The notes: a model not told the origin generated them from the letters alone. Positions 51,610-63,998 are shown, counted from the stretch's first letter. The stretch is 64,000 nt of DNA from Clostridiales bacterium CCNA10 (GCA_003573975.1 AP018533.1:2294001-2358000); one strand, 5' to 3'. Program-made: numbers and translations.

Positions 51610-54062
51610 CCGGATCGATGGCGCTCCCCAGTCTGATGACCACTCTGATCCCCTGGGCCATCTCCTCAGTTCTGCTGATCCTGGCGGTGCTGGCTGTGCG
51701 GTGGCTCACCCGGGACCGGCTGTCCTCTGTAAACCGCTATGCCCTGTGGCTGGTGGTGCTGATCCGGCTGCTGATCCCCATTCAGCTCCCCTTCCTCTCC
51801 TCCTTAGGAGCAGTGGACCTTGCGCCCCAGATGGAGAATACCCCGGTATATGCCTTCCCCACCGGCCACATGGATGCGCCGGAGCGTTATATCCAGCATA
51901 TCCGGGAAGAACAGGGCGAGGACCCGGTCATGAGCGCCGGCGTCACCAGCCGCAGCTTCCCCGCTCTGGGAGAGATCGGCTTTGATTATTACAACGGCGG
52001 CACGATCCTGGAGGAGAACGGTTATACTGATTACGCCTTTTTCTCCACTGTCCCCCGGATCCTGTCTATCCTGTGGGGAGCAGGAGCGTTGGTGATGCTC
52101 CTGTGTCTGGTTGGGAACAACCTGCGCTTTGCCGCAAGGCTGCGCCGCTCCCGCCGTCCCCTGGACATTCCCCAGTGTCCCCTTCCCGTCTACCGGATGG
52201 AAGGCCTGTCCTCCCCCTGCCTGTCCGGCCTGTTTCACCCCGCCATCTACCTCACTCCGGAGGTTGCGGAAAACGAAACAGCCCTGCGCCATGTACTGGC
52301 CCACGAGGGGACCCACTACGCCCACAAGGACCACATCTGGTCCGCCCTCCGGTGTACCGCCCTGGCCCTCCACTGGTATGATCCCCTGGTATGGCTGGCA
52401 GTTTCCCTGTCCAAGGCGGACGGGGAGCTGGCCTGCGACGAGGGGGCGGTCCGGCGGCTGGGCGAGGAGGAGCGCACCCCCTATGGCCGGACCCTGGTGG
52501 ACATGGTGGCCCAACGTTCCCTGCGGCCCGCCGACCTGCTGTCCTGCTCCACTACAATGGCCGGAGGAGGCAAGTGCATCCAACAGCGGGTGGCCCTTTT
52601 GGTAAAGAAGCCGGAAACGAGAGCCACAGCCATCTTTGGGGCGTGTACGGCCCTGGCCTTGGCGGCGGTGTTCACCTTTGGGGGCGGCGGCCCCTCTCCA
52701 TACAGCTACACAGGGTATGTAGCAGCCGTGGAGGCTTCCTGGTCTATCCACCTCGCACCGCCATTCACCTCTAGTACCTGGTACCCCGCCATAGAGGATC
52801 AGGAGGCTCTGAAGAAGGCCCGGTCGATCCTGCTCCAGGCGGAAGCGTATGACAAAAACGGAGAGACAACCGCCTTCGGGTTCTCTGAAATGATCCCGGT
52901 TTGCTATGGTCTGAAACTCTCCTCAGGGACAGACATAACTCGTTTCTATCTCTATCCCGCATCCACAGGCCTGCTTTATGTCCTGCCCTATCTGGATGCT
53001 ACGACCAGTGGAACCGTCCCTGTGGCCACTCTGCCCGACAGCACAATCAGCCAGCTAAAGGAGTTGGCCAATGCCCAACAACAGGCTCTTGATTCCGGTA
53101 TTGCCTATGACCAATTCTGTTCCCAGATCCAGCAGGCCAGCGCCATACAGGTAACCCCTCCCTCCAGATTCAGCGTCTCCTATCCAGAGCCCATCACCGC
53201 GCCCTCCCTGCTGGAGGCTGGCCGGGCCGATCTGCTCTGCGCCCGGGCTCCCACACCCCAGGAAGCCCGGCGCCGATGGAACGAGGATGATCTTTCCAGG
53301 GACGCCTACCAGATCACCCTGACCCTCTCCTCCGGCCAGACGGCCCCATATCTGCTTTACCAACCCGGCGGCCTATCCTGGAAGAGCGGTGGGGAAAATC
53401 TGGTCTATGTTCTCTCCGGAGATTCTCTCCAACCCATAGGCGTTCTGGACACTTATGCGGTCCAGGCTCTGGTGGGATGGGCGGAACAGCAAAAGGGGCA
53501 TCAGAACAATCCTGTCCCCCTCACTCCTGAAGAGCTGGCCTACTTCAACGACGGCTCCTTCTTTGATAATGGGACAGGAAACGGCGGGGACGCCTACCTC
53601 CATTTCTCCATTCGGAATATGTTCCTCACCTCCCAGTATGACACGCCCCAGGACATTGATCTGTTTGAATTATTCTATTGCGGAAGCGCTCAGCCGTCCA
53701 CCCCCATGAGTCAGGAAGAGCGCCAGCTGGTGATCGACCGGGGCTATCATGGAACTGCTCCGCCATGTGGCTGCACTAAGATCACCAGGCAGGAGATGGA
53801 CGCCGTTTTATTGGAGCACACCGGTCTGACTTTGGAAGAGACCCGCCAGGTCGGACTGGAACAGTTCACCTACCTACCGGAGTACGATGCCTATTATCAC
53901 TTTCACGGGGACACCAATTATACATTCCCCATCTTTTCGCAAGGGTTCCGCCAGGGAGATCTGATCCATCTTGATTACGGAGATTGCATGCTGACCTTAC
54001 GGCAGACCGGGAACAGCTATCAGTTCTATTCCAACCGCTCCCTCACCGCCTTTCCAGAGTAG
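51606..54062 (+). CDS. BlaR1-like M56-family membrane metalloprotease sensor
   Basis: 818 residues. The N-terminal part has about four membrane segments and the gluzincin motif H233-E-x-x-H237 (AHEGTHYAHKDH) facing the cytoplasm, as in BlaR1/MecR1. The long extracellular C-terminus (about residues 370-818) does not show the SxxK/KTG motifs of a penicillin-binding sensor, so the signal it senses may not be a beta-lactam. It overlaps blaI by four bases. No beta-lactamase gene is nearby. Confidence 0.85.
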   Translation: MTGSMALPSLMTTLIPWAISSVLLILAVLAVRWLTRDRLSSVNRYALWLVVLIRLLIPIQLPFLSSLGAVDLAPQMENTPVYAFPTGHMDAPERYIQHIREEQGEDPVMSAGVTSRSFPALGEIGFDYYNGGTILEENGYTDYAFFSTVPRILSILWGAGALVMLLCLVGNNLRFAARLRRSRRPLDIPQCPLPVYRMEGLSSPCLSGLFHPAIYLTPEVAENETALRHVLAHEGTHYAHKDHIWSALRCTALALHWYDPLVWLAVSLSKADGELACDEGAVRRLGEEERTPYGRTLVDMVAQRSLRPADLLSCSTTMAGGGKCIQQRVALLVKKPETRATAIFGACTALALAAVFTFGGGGPSPYSYTGYVAAVEASWSIHLAPPFTSSTWYPAIEDQEALKKARSILLQAEAYDKNGETTAFGFSEMIPVCYGLKLSSGTDITRFYLYPASTGLLYVLPYLDATTSGTVPVATLPDSTISQLKELANAQQQALDSGIAYDQFCSQIQQASAIQVTPPSRFSVSYPEPITAPSLLEAGRADLLCARAPTPQEARRRWNEDDLSRDAYQITLTLSSGQTAPYLLYQPGGLSWKSGGENLVYVLSGDSLQPIGVLDTYAVQALVGWAEQQKGHQNNPVPLTPEELAYFNDGSFFDNGTGNGGDAYLHFSIRNMFLTSQYDTPQDIDLFELFYCGSAQPSTPMSQEERQLVIDRGYHGTAPPCGCTKITRQEMDAVLLEHTGLTLEETRQVGLEQFTYLPEYDAYYHFHGDTNYTFPIFSQGFRQGDLIHLDYGDCMLTLRQTGNSYQFYSNRSLTAFPE

Positions 54063-54133
54063 GGCGGCGGTTCGACGGCTCCCGGCACTGTGCCGAGGCG
54101 GCCTCTCCCCCCTGTAAACTCGCTTTTTTCTCT

Positions 54134-54162
54134 CCGCCCGCTTAGTATGCGGGCGGTTTTTT
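54134..54162 (+). terminator. Terminator of the blaI-blaR1 operon
   Basis: Stem CCGCCCGC/GCGGGCGG followed by six T. Confidence 0.92.
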
Positions 54163-54391
54163 ATGCATTTCGACAGTTCACTTTTCTTTTACATATTTCT
54201 GTATTTTGATCCCATAGAGGTGAAATGCACAATTTTACGACGTTAAAAGACTGTTTTTCCTCCCCCTTTTCCCGTTAAGAAGTCGTTAAAATTGTTGTTT
54301 TTCCCCTCCTCCGTCAGTATCATACCATTAAGAGAATTATTCATATCGATCAGTCCGTTTTCGGACGAACAGTCAGGAGTTACAGGTTACT
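54163..54391. other. Intergenic region with direct repeats upstream of the activase gene
   Basis: AT-rich stretch holding three CGTTAA repeats (about 54241, 54273 and 54284), the candidate promoter at 54295, and a small leader hairpin (GTCCGTTTTCGGAC near 54354). It is possibly a regulator-binding zone; no known box was recognised. Confidence 0.4.
54295..54323 (+). promoter_or_regulatory. Candidate promoter of the dehydratase-activase operon
   Basis: -35 TTGTTT and -10 TATCAT, 17-base spacer, about 65 bases before the start codon. Confidence 0.45.
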
Positions 54392-57328
54392 ATGAGTCTG
54401 CGCATCGGCATCGACATCGGCTCCACCACAGTGAAGGTGGTGGTGCTGGATGAACAGAACAAGCTGCTGTTCCGCTCCTATGAGCGGCACTATTCCAAGA
54501 CCCGGGAACGGGCCTGCGAGACCCTCCATTCCATCACCGGTCTGCTGGCGGGCAAACAGGTGAAAATGGTCATCACCGGCTCTGCCGGCCTGGGCGTGGC
54601 CAATGCCTCCGGCATTGATTTTGTGCAGGAGGTCTACGCCACCGCCGCCGCGGTCAATACATACATCCCCAAGACGGACGCCGTCATCGAGCTGGGGGGC
54701 GAGGACGCCAAGATCATTTTCTTCGGCGGCGCACTGGAGGAGCGGATGAACGGCTCCTGCGCCGGGGGCACCGGGGCCTTCATCGACCAGATGGCTACCC
54801 TGATGAACGTGACGGTGGGTGAGCTGGACGCCCTCTCCCTGAAGCACGAAAAGATCTATCCCATCGCCTCCCGCTGCGGCGTGTTCGCCAAAAGCGACAT
54901 CCAGCCCATTCTGAACCAGGGCGGGCGGAAGGAGGATGTGGCCGCCTCCATCTTTCAGGCCGTGGTGGATCAGACGGTGGCCGGCCTCACCCAGGGGCGT
55001 GAACTAAAAGGTAAAATCGTCTTTCTGGGCGGCCCCCTCCATTTCCTTATGGGGCTGCGGGAGCGGTTCGTGGAGACCTTGAAGCTGGACGGAGACCACG
55101 CCATCTTTCCCGAGGACGGCGACTGCTTCGCCGCCATGGGCGCCGCCCTGTGCGCCACCGATTATGAGCCCATTCTCTTTGAGGACGCGCTGAAAAAGCT
55201 GGAGGAGAGCGTGGACACCACCACCCTGGTGGACACCATGCCTCCCCTGTTCCGGGATGTGGGCGAGTACGGCGCCTTCTGCGCCCGTCACAACGCCAAG
55301 CGCCCGCCCCAGACCGACATCAAGACCTACCGCGGCCCCGCCTGGCTGGGCATTGACGCCGGCTCCACCACCACCAAGCTGGCCCTCATCACAGAGAACG
55401 GCGGCCTGCTGTATACCTATTACCACTCCAACCAGGGCAACCCGGTGGCCATCGTGCTGGAGCAGCTGCGGACCATCTACGCCATGTGCGGAGACCGCAT
55501 CCAGATCCGGGGAGCAGCGGTCACCGGCTATGGCGAGGACCTGATCAAAAATGCCTTCTCCTGTGACCTGGGCCTGGTGGAAACGGTGGCCCATTACCGT
55601 GCCGCCGCCCATTTCGAGCCTGAGGTGGATTTTATCATCGACATCGGCGGCCAGGACATGAAATGCTTCAAGATCCGCAACCAGGCGGTGGACTCCATCA
55701 TGCTCAACGAGGCCTGCTCCTCCGGCTGCGGCTCCTTCATTGAGACCTTCGCCAAAGCCATGGGCTATTCCATCGCGGACTTCGCCAAGCTGGGCCTGTT
55801 CGCCCAGCACCCGGTGAATCTGGGCTCCCGCTGCACGGTCTTTATGAACTCCAGCGTCAAGCAGGCCCAGAAGGACGGAGCCAGCGTGGAGGACATCTCC
55901 GCCGGTCTTTCCATCTCCATCGTGAAAAACGCCATCTACAAGGTCATCCGCGCCGCCTCCCCTGATGACCTGGGACAGCACATCGTGGTCCAGGGAGGCA
56001 CCTTCCACAACGACGCGGTGCTCCGGGCCTTTGAGCTGGAGCTGGGCCGGGACGTCACCCGCCCCACCATCTCGGGCATCATGGGGGCCTTCGGCGCAGC
56101 CCTGGCCGCCCGGGATCTGGAGCTGGAGCAGAGCGCTCTGCTCTCCCCTCAGGCCCTGGAAAAATTCACCCACACCGCCAAGCCGGCCACCTGCGGCCTG
56201 TGCACCAACCACTGCTCTCTCACCGTCAACGCCTTTGACGGCGGGCGGCGTTTTATCTCAGGCAACCGCTGCTCCCGCCCCTTGGGTGAGGAGCCCACCC
56301 GGCACCCCGACCTGATGCGGTATAAATACGCAAAGCTCCGCTCCCTCCACGGCAAGGGCAGCGGGGACGGTTCCCGGGGCAGGATCGGCATCCCCTTCGG
56401 CCTGAATATGTATGAGAATCTGCCCTTCTGGTTCGAACTGTTCACCCGCCTCAACTTCGAGGTGGTCCTCTCCCCGGAGTCCAGCCGGAAGCTCTACCTC
56501 AAGGGACAGCGCACCATCCCCTCGGACACGGTGTGCTACCCCGCCAAGCTGCTCCACGGCCATGTAATGTCCCTGGCGGAGCAGGGGGTAGACGCCATCT
56601 TCTACCCCTGTATGCCCTATAATTTCAACGAGGGCGTCAGCGACAACAACTACAACTGCCCGGTGGTGGCCTACTACCCGGAGCTGCTGGCCGCCAACGT
56701 CCCTGCTCTGAAACAGGTCCGCTACCTGTACCCGTACTTCGGCCTGCACCGCCCCCGGGATTTCGAGCGGAAGGCCGGCGAGTGGTTTTTCAACGAGTTT
56801 CAGATCCCCAAGCGGGAGACCGCCGCCGCGACCAAGGCGGCATACGCAGCTTACGAGGCTTATAAGGACGACCTGCGGCAGACCGCCCAGACATACATCG
56901 CCCAGGCCCGGGCAGAGGACCGTCCCATTCTGGTGGTAGCCGGCCGCCCCTATCACATGGATCCGGAAATCAACCACGGCATCAACGACCTGATCACCTC
57001 CTTCGGCTTCACCCTCATCACAGAGGACGCGGTGGCCTGGCTGGAAGATAAGACCCCCCGCCATGTGCTCAACCAGTGGACCTATCACGCCCGGATGTAT
57101 AACGCAGCCCGGTATGTATGCACCCAGCCGGACATGGATCTGATCCAGCTGGTTTCCTTCGGCTGCGGCATCGACGCAATCACCGGTGACGAGATGCGCT
57201 CCATCCTGGAGGACGGCGGCAAGCTGTACACTCAGCTGAAAATTGATGACATCAGCAACCTGGGCGCTGTCAAGATCCGGATCCGGAGCCTGATCGCGGC
57301 AATTGACGCAAGAAAGGCCAATTCTTAG
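54392..57328 (+). CDS. Large acyl-CoA dehydratase activase with two ASKHA domains and DUF2229
   Basis: 978 residues. Two BcrA/BadF/HgdC-type ATPase domains lie in tandem: the first begins GIDIGSTTVKVVVLD (residue 5), the second GIDAGSTTTKLALI (near 325). Each has its own glycine-rich second motif (ELGGEDAKIIFFGG; DIGGQDMKCFKI). The cluster cysteines are clearest in the second half (NEACSSGCGSF). A CGLCTNHC motif near 600 and a DUF2229 domain (from about 655) follow. Family members use ATP to inject a low-potential electron into 2-hydroxyacyl-CoA dehydratases. The substrate here is unknown; its partner is the next gene. Confidence 0.85.
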   Translation: MSLRIGIDIGSTTVKVVVLDEQNKLLFRSYERHYSKTRERACETLHSITGLLAGKQVKMVITGSAGLGVANASGIDFVQEVYATAAAVNTYIPKTDAVIELGGEDAKIIFFGGALEERMNGSCAGGTGAFIDQMATLMNVTVGELDALSLKHEKIYPIASRCGVFAKSDIQPILNQGGRKEDVAASIFQAVVDQTVAGLTQGRELKGKIVFLGGPLHFLMGLRERFVETLKLDGDHAIFPEDGDCFAAMGAALCATDYEPILFEDALKKLEESVDTTTLVDTMPPLFRDVGEYGAFCARHNAKRPPQTDIKTYRGPAWLGIDAGSTTTKLALITENGGLLYTYYHSNQGNPVAIVLEQLRTIYAMCGDRIQIRGAAVTGYGEDLIKNAFSCDLGLVETVAHYRAAAHFEPEVDFIIDIGGQDMKCFKIRNQAVDSIMLNEACSSGCGSFIETFAKAMGYSIADFAKLGLFAQHPVNLGSRCTVFMNSSVKQAQKDGASVEDISAGLSISIVKNAIYKVIRAASPDDLGQHIVVQGGTFHNDAVLRAFELELGRDVTRPTISGIMGAFGAALAARDLELEQSALLSPQALEKFTHTAKPATCGLCTNHCSLTVNAFDGGRRFISGNRCSRPLGEEPTRHPDLMRYKYAKLRSLHGKGSGDGSRGRIGIPFGLNMYENLPFWFELFTRLNFEVVLSPESSRKLYLKGQRTIPSDTVCYPAKLLHGHVMSLAEQGVDAIFYPCMPYNFNEGVSDNNYNCPVVAYYPELLAANVPALKQVRYLYPYFGLHRPRDFERKAGEWFFNEFQIPKRETAAATKAAYAAYEAYKDDLRQTAQTYIAQARAEDRPILVVAGRPYHMDPEINHGINDLITSFGFTLITEDAVAWLEDKTPRHVLNQWTYHARMYNAARYVCTQPDMDLIQLVSFGCGIDAITGDEMRSILEDGGKLYTQLKIDDISNLGAVKIRIRSLIAAIDARKANS

Positions 57329-57402
57329 GGCGCGGGGACCCCAGCGCGCCGCAGATCACAGGCGTGTCCAGCGGTCACGCCCTGCAAGAAAGGAACATTT
57401 CT

Positions 57403-58746
57403 ATGGCGAAATTAGTATATGATGAGACCGGCCGCCTCCTTTTCACCAAGGAAATGAAGGAGGAGTACACCATCCTCATGCCCCAGATGCTGCCCATCCA
57501 CTTCGGGATGTTCCGCAAGCTGCTGGAGCTGGAAGGCTACCATGTGGACCAGCTGAACAACGACGGCCGGTCCGTGGTGGACGAGGGTCTGAAATATGTC
57601 CACAACGACACCTGCTACCCCGCTCTGCTGGTCATCGGGCAGTTCATGGACGCCATCAAGCACGGGGGCTACGACCCCCACAAGGTCGCCCTGTTCATCA
57701 CCCAGACCGGCGGCGGCTGCCGGGCCAGCAACTACATCCATCTGCTGCGCAAGGCCCTGGCCAAGGCGGGGATGGACTACATCCCTGTGATCTCCGTCTC
57801 CTTCGGCCTGGAGAAGAACCCTGGCTTCAGCCTGAGCGTGGACCTGATCCGCAAGCTGGTATACGGTATGATGTACGGCGACCTGATCATGTGGGTATCC
57901 AACCAGGTCCGCCCCTATGAGGTGGAGGCGGGCGCCGCCGACGCCATGGTAGATCGCTGGACCCAGCAGCTGGTGGACCGCTTCCAGGCGGGAAAGGGCA
58001 TGAGCCGCAAGCAGATGCGCCGGATCTTCGATGAGATCTGCGCCGACTTTGCCACTATCCCGGTGACCGGTGAGCAAAAGGTCCGGGTGGGCATCGTGGG
58101 CGAGATCTATGTGAAGTTCTCCTCCCTGGGCAACAACCACCTGGAGCAGTTCCTCCTGTCCGAGGGGGTGGAGCCTGTGGTCCCCGGCCTGACCGACTTT
58201 ATGATCTTCAAGATCTACAACCGGGTGGCCGATGTAGACCTGTACGGCGGAAAGCTGATCAAGAAGGCCGCCTGCCGCGCCTTTATGTCCTATATCCAGA
58301 GCTGCCAGAAGGATATGATCCAGGCTCTGGAGCGCTCCGGCCGCTTCCGCGCCCCGGGCACCTTCGACGACCTACACAAACTCATCCACGGCTACTTGGG
58401 CGACGGCAACAAGATGGGCGAAGGCTGGCTGCTCACCGCTGAGATGCTGGAGCTGATCCACACCGGTACCGGCAACATCGTCTGCACCCAGCCCTTCGGC
58501 TGCCTGCCCAACCACATCGTGGGCAAGGGGATGATCCGCAAGCTGAAGGACGACTACCCCATGAGCAACATCGTTGCCATCGACTACGATCCCGGCGCCA
58601 CCCGGATCAACCAGGAGAACCGGATCAAACTCATGCTGGCCAACGCCAAGGGCCTGGCTCAGCATCAGGCCGCCGTCCCCCACAGCAGCGAGCCTGTCCA
58701 GGTGGAGAAGCCCCGCTCCCTCACCCATGCCGGAGCCCACGCCTGA
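57403..58746 (+). CDS. 2-hydroxyacyl-CoA dehydratase-like partner protein
   Basis: 447 residues of the HgdB/DUF2229-related family. NDTCYPALLVIGQF, TQTGGGCRASNYIHLLRKAL and QPFGCLPNHIVGKGM place conserved cysteines that may hold a [4Fe-4S] cluster. It probably receives electrons from the activase encoded upstream. ATG at 57403 has AAAGGA nine bases upstream. The pair stands alone without CoA-transferase or acyl-CoA dehydrogenase genes, unlike known fermentative clusters. Confidence 0.8.
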   Translation: MAKLVYDETGRLLFTKEMKEEYTILMPQMLPIHFGMFRKLLELEGYHVDQLNNDGRSVVDEGLKYVHNDTCYPALLVIGQFMDAIKHGGYDPHKVALFITQTGGGCRASNYIHLLRKALAKAGMDYIPVISVSFGLEKNPGFSLSVDLIRKLVYGMMYGDLIMWVSNQVRPYEVEAGAADAMVDRWTQQLVDRFQAGKGMSRKQMRRIFDEICADFATIPVTGEQKVRVGIVGEIYVKFSSLGNNHLEQFLLSEGVEPVVPGLTDFMIFKIYNRVADVDLYGGKLIKKAACRAFMSYIQSCQKDMIQALERSGRFRAPGTFDDLHKLIHGYLGDGNKMGEGWLLTAEMLELIHTGTGNIVCTQPFGCLPNHIVGKGMIRKLKDDYPMSNIVAIDYDPGATRINQENRIKLMLANAKGLAQHQAAVPHSSEPVQVEKPRSLTHAGAHA

Positions 58747-58776
58747 GTGTTCCGGACAAACAAACAGGACCAATAA

Positions 58777-58820
58777 AACGCTCCTTCTCCGGTCTCTCTC
58801 CGGAAAAGGAGCGTTTTTTC
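58777..58820. terminator. Bidirectional terminator between dehydratase and gapA
   Basis: Stem AACGCTCCTTCTCCGG with CCGGAAAAGGAGCGTT (one mismatch), T runs on both strands, between convergent genes. Confidence 0.9.
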
Positions 58821-58841
58821 TATGCTTGATGCACAGCTCGG

Positions 58842-59879
<1,038 letters not shown>

Positions 59880-59925
59880 TTAATTTTGATTTCGATGCTC
59901 TTTTTCACCTATTAGTCTTTTCTTA

Positions 59926-59953
59926 ATTATATATCATATTTATTTTTTGTCCA
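59926..59953 (-). promoter_or_regulatory. gapA promoter
   Basis: -35 TGGACA and -10 TATAAT on the minus strand, 16-base spacer, in AT-rich surroundings. The 59862-60100 stretch holds no gene. Confidence 0.7.
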
Positions 59954-60108
59954 TACCTCTTCCATTTTTCTTTCGAAATTCATAGCTCAACTTATTTTGA
60001 TTCATTTTTTAACTTTAGTTAATTCTTATGTGTTATTTTTATATATCAATCATAATCCTAATTATTCCATTTCTGGCTCCTGCATCCTTTCCAACCGAAT
60101 ATACGACA

Positions 60109-60151
60109 GGAGCGCCCCTCCGGCCTTTCTGTCCGGCCAGATGGGCGCTCC
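60109..60151 (-). terminator. Candidate terminator of cdd
   Basis: GGAGCGCCC (60109-60117) pairs with GGGCGCTCC (60143-60151) around an inner GGCC pair. No T run follows on the minus strand, so strength is doubtful. Confidence 0.4.
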
Positions 60152-60191
60152 CGCTGTTCTTCTTCAAAAGGTTTGGGCCACTCGCCCCGCG

Positions 60192-60596
60192 CTATTTGTT
60201 CCCCTCCAGAGAGCGGGGCCCAAAGCCGTGGGGCAGGAGCTCCTCCAGAGCGGCGGCCTGGAAGTCTCCGTCCCCCCTGGCAGCCAGCACCCGCAGCCCG
60301 GGCGCAAACTCGTACAGCATCTGCCTGCAGCTTCCGCAGGGCCAGCAGTAGTCCCCGCCCCGCCCCGCGATGGCAATGGTGGTCCAGTCGTCCCGGTGGC
60401 CCTCGCTGACCGCCTTCAGCAGGGCGGTACGCTCGGCACAGATCGTGGAGCCAAAGGCGGCGTTCTCCACATTGCAGCCGGTAAATACAGTGCCGTCCCG
60501 GCACAGCAGAGCGGCTCCCACAGGAAAGCGGGAATAGGGTGCATAAGAAAATCGATGCATGGAAAACGCGCGTGCTACCAGCTCCTGGTCTGTCAT
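60192..60596 (-). CDS. cdd: Cytidine deaminase
   Basis: 134 residues. The zinc motif is C-A-E (GSTICAERTALL) with PCGSCRQ supplying the other two cysteines. TGCNVENAAFG binds the ribose. It deaminates cytidine and deoxycytidine in salvage. AGGAGG lies eight bases before the ATG at 60596. The last 20 or so residues (PHGFGPRSLEGNK) are slightly longer than in typical homologues. Confidence 0.95.
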   Translation of the reverse strand: MTDQELVARAFSMHRFSYAPYSRFPVGAALLCRDGTVFTGCNVENAAFGSTICAERTALLKAVSEGHRDDWTTIAIAGRGGDYCWPCGSCRQMLYEFAPGLRVLAARGDGDFQAAALEELLPHGFGPRSLEGNK

Positions 60597-60652
60597 ATAT
60601 GCTTCCTCCTGATCGTCGGCCCGGATCTCACTCCGGACGCGTTGTTTCCTCT

Positions 60653-60681
60653 ATTATATCCCGCACGGCCCTTTCGGACAA
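60653..60681 (-). promoter_or_regulatory. cdd promoter
   Basis: -35 TTGTCC and a perfect -10 TATAAT on the minus strand with a 17-base spacer. Confidence 0.65.
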
Positions 60682-60744
60682 GGTCAACCGTACAGCTTGA
60701 CTCCGCTTTCCCAGATTCGTCTGTGCATTTCTTACAAAATCAGT

Positions 60745-60803
60745 GCAAATATATTTTGTATTGAACGCAAAAACACCGTGTCAAAAAACACAAGATATAG
60801 TGG
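60745..60803 (+). promoter_or_regulatory. Tandem NrdR boxes
   Basis: GCAAATATATTTTGTA (60745-60760) and ACACAAGATATAGTGG (60788-60803) resemble the NrdR box ACACWATATATWGTGT. Their centres are 43 bases apart, about four helix turns, as expected for cooperative NrdR binding. Confidence 0.7.
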
Positions 60804-60829
60804 ACAAGCCAGCCAAGGTGTGCTATAAT
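60801..60829 (+). promoter_or_regulatory. nrdD promoter
   Basis: -35 TGGACA and -10 TATAAT, 17-base spacer. The downstream NrdR box overlaps the -35. Confidence 0.75.
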
Positions 60830-60917
60830 CAGGTCCCGAAGCACCATTCGGCCTCTGGCCGTTTTCTCATAGAGCGGCGCGGACGCGCCCGGATCTTAAC
60901 AGGAGAGGAGCCCCCAA

Positions 60918-63044
<2,127 letters not shown>

Positions 63045-63048
63045 GTCA

Positions 63049-63402
63049 ATTAGGAATGAGGAGTTAGGAACGAGGAATTGGAGTGTCCGGCTCTGCCGGA
63101 CACTCCAAGTTTGTCGAAAAGCCCGACTGCAAGGAGTTCCATCGTCCGCACTGCGGCCGCCGCGAAGCGGCGGCACTTAACGCGGGGATAGCGACGGAAC
63201 AGAATCAGATCCCATCATTTTTGTGGGCGCAGGGTGAATCGCCCCGAAGGGGCAAGAGAGGGACCTCTGTGGGATATATAACACTTTTCGCGCAAGATGG
63301 GCCGACTTTTTCGTAAGGATACAAGGTCATCTTGCGTGCTTGCTTTTTCGACGCTCCAGCCCACGGGCCTGTACTCCTAATTCCTAACTCCTAATTCCTA
63401 AT
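63049..63402. mobile_element. MITE-like element with 26-30 bp inverted ends between nrdD and nrdG
   Basis: About 354 bases. The left end ATTAGGAATGAGGAGTTAGG (from 63049) and the right end, read in reverse complement (ATTAGGAATTAGGAGTTAGG, to 63402), are near-identical. The inside holds strong palindromes: a 12-base stem at 63080-63106 and GCCGCCGC/GCGGCGGC at 63156-63174. There is no transposase. A 77-codon frame at 63083-63316 has no ribosome site and is not called. Confidence 0.7.
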
Positions 63403-63424
63403 TTAAAAAACCGGGGGTTTTTCC

Positions 63425-63949
63425 ATGAACTACGCTGACATCCGTCCCATCGATGTGGCCAACGGGCCGGGCATCCGGGTTTCCCTGTTTGTCTCCGGCT
63501 GCACCCACGCCTGCCCGGAGTGCTTCAACCCGGAGGCCTGGGACTTCTCCTACGGCCAGCCCTTCACCCAGGCCGAGGCCGGTCAGATCCTCCAGGCGCT
63601 GGAAAAGCCCTATATCAAAGGTCTCTCCCTCCTGGGGGGCGAGCCCTTCCACCCCGCCAACCAGACCGCCGTGCTGGATCTTGTGCGTCAGGTGCGGGCC
63701 AGATTCCCGGAAAAGGACGTCTGGTGCTACTCCGGCTATCTGTTTGAGGACCTGGCCGCCGGCCGCGTGGGGGAGCACAGCCGGGAACTGCTGGAGCAGC
63801 TGGATGTTCTGGTAGACGGTCCTTTTGTGGTTGGGCTGAAAAACCTTGGGCTGCGGTTCCGGGGGTCCTGCAACCAGCGCATCCTGGCCGTGGGTCCCTC
63901 CCTGGCCCAGGGCGCTCCCGTCTTGTGGGACGAAGGCTCTGTGGAGTAA
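63425..63949 (+). CDS. nrdG: Anaerobic ribonucleotide reductase activating protein (radical SAM)
   Basis: 174 residues. The CxxxCxxC motif is C26, C30 and C33 (CTHACPEC). GGEPFHPAN and VWCYSGYLFEDL match NrdG. It generates the glycyl radical on NrdD. It is separated from nrdD by 380 bases because of the repeat element, whereas these genes are usually adjacent. ATG at 63425 starts the usual MNYADIRPIDVANGPGIRV. Confidence 0.95.
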   Translation: MNYADIRPIDVANGPGIRVSLFVSGCTHACPECFNPEAWDFSYGQPFTQAEAGQILQALEKPYIKGLSLLGGEPFHPANQTAVLDLVRQVRARFPEKDVWCYSGYLFEDLAAGRVGEHSRELLEQLDVLVDGPFVVGLKNLGLRFRGSCNQRILAVGPSLAQGAPVLWDEGSVE

Positions 63950-63970
63950 CTGCAACAAAAAACCAAACAA

Positions 63971-63998
63971 AAAAAAGACCGCTCACGCGGTCTTTTTT
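63971..63998 (+). terminator. Terminator of the nrd operon
   Basis: Twelve-base stem (AAAAAAGACCGC and its complement) with loop TCAC, ending in a T run, 22 bases after nrdG. Confidence 0.92.

Noticed and set aside
63083..63316. 77-codon frame inside the inverted-repeat element
   Set aside because: No ribosome site, and it runs through strong hairpins; more likely noncoding element DNA.
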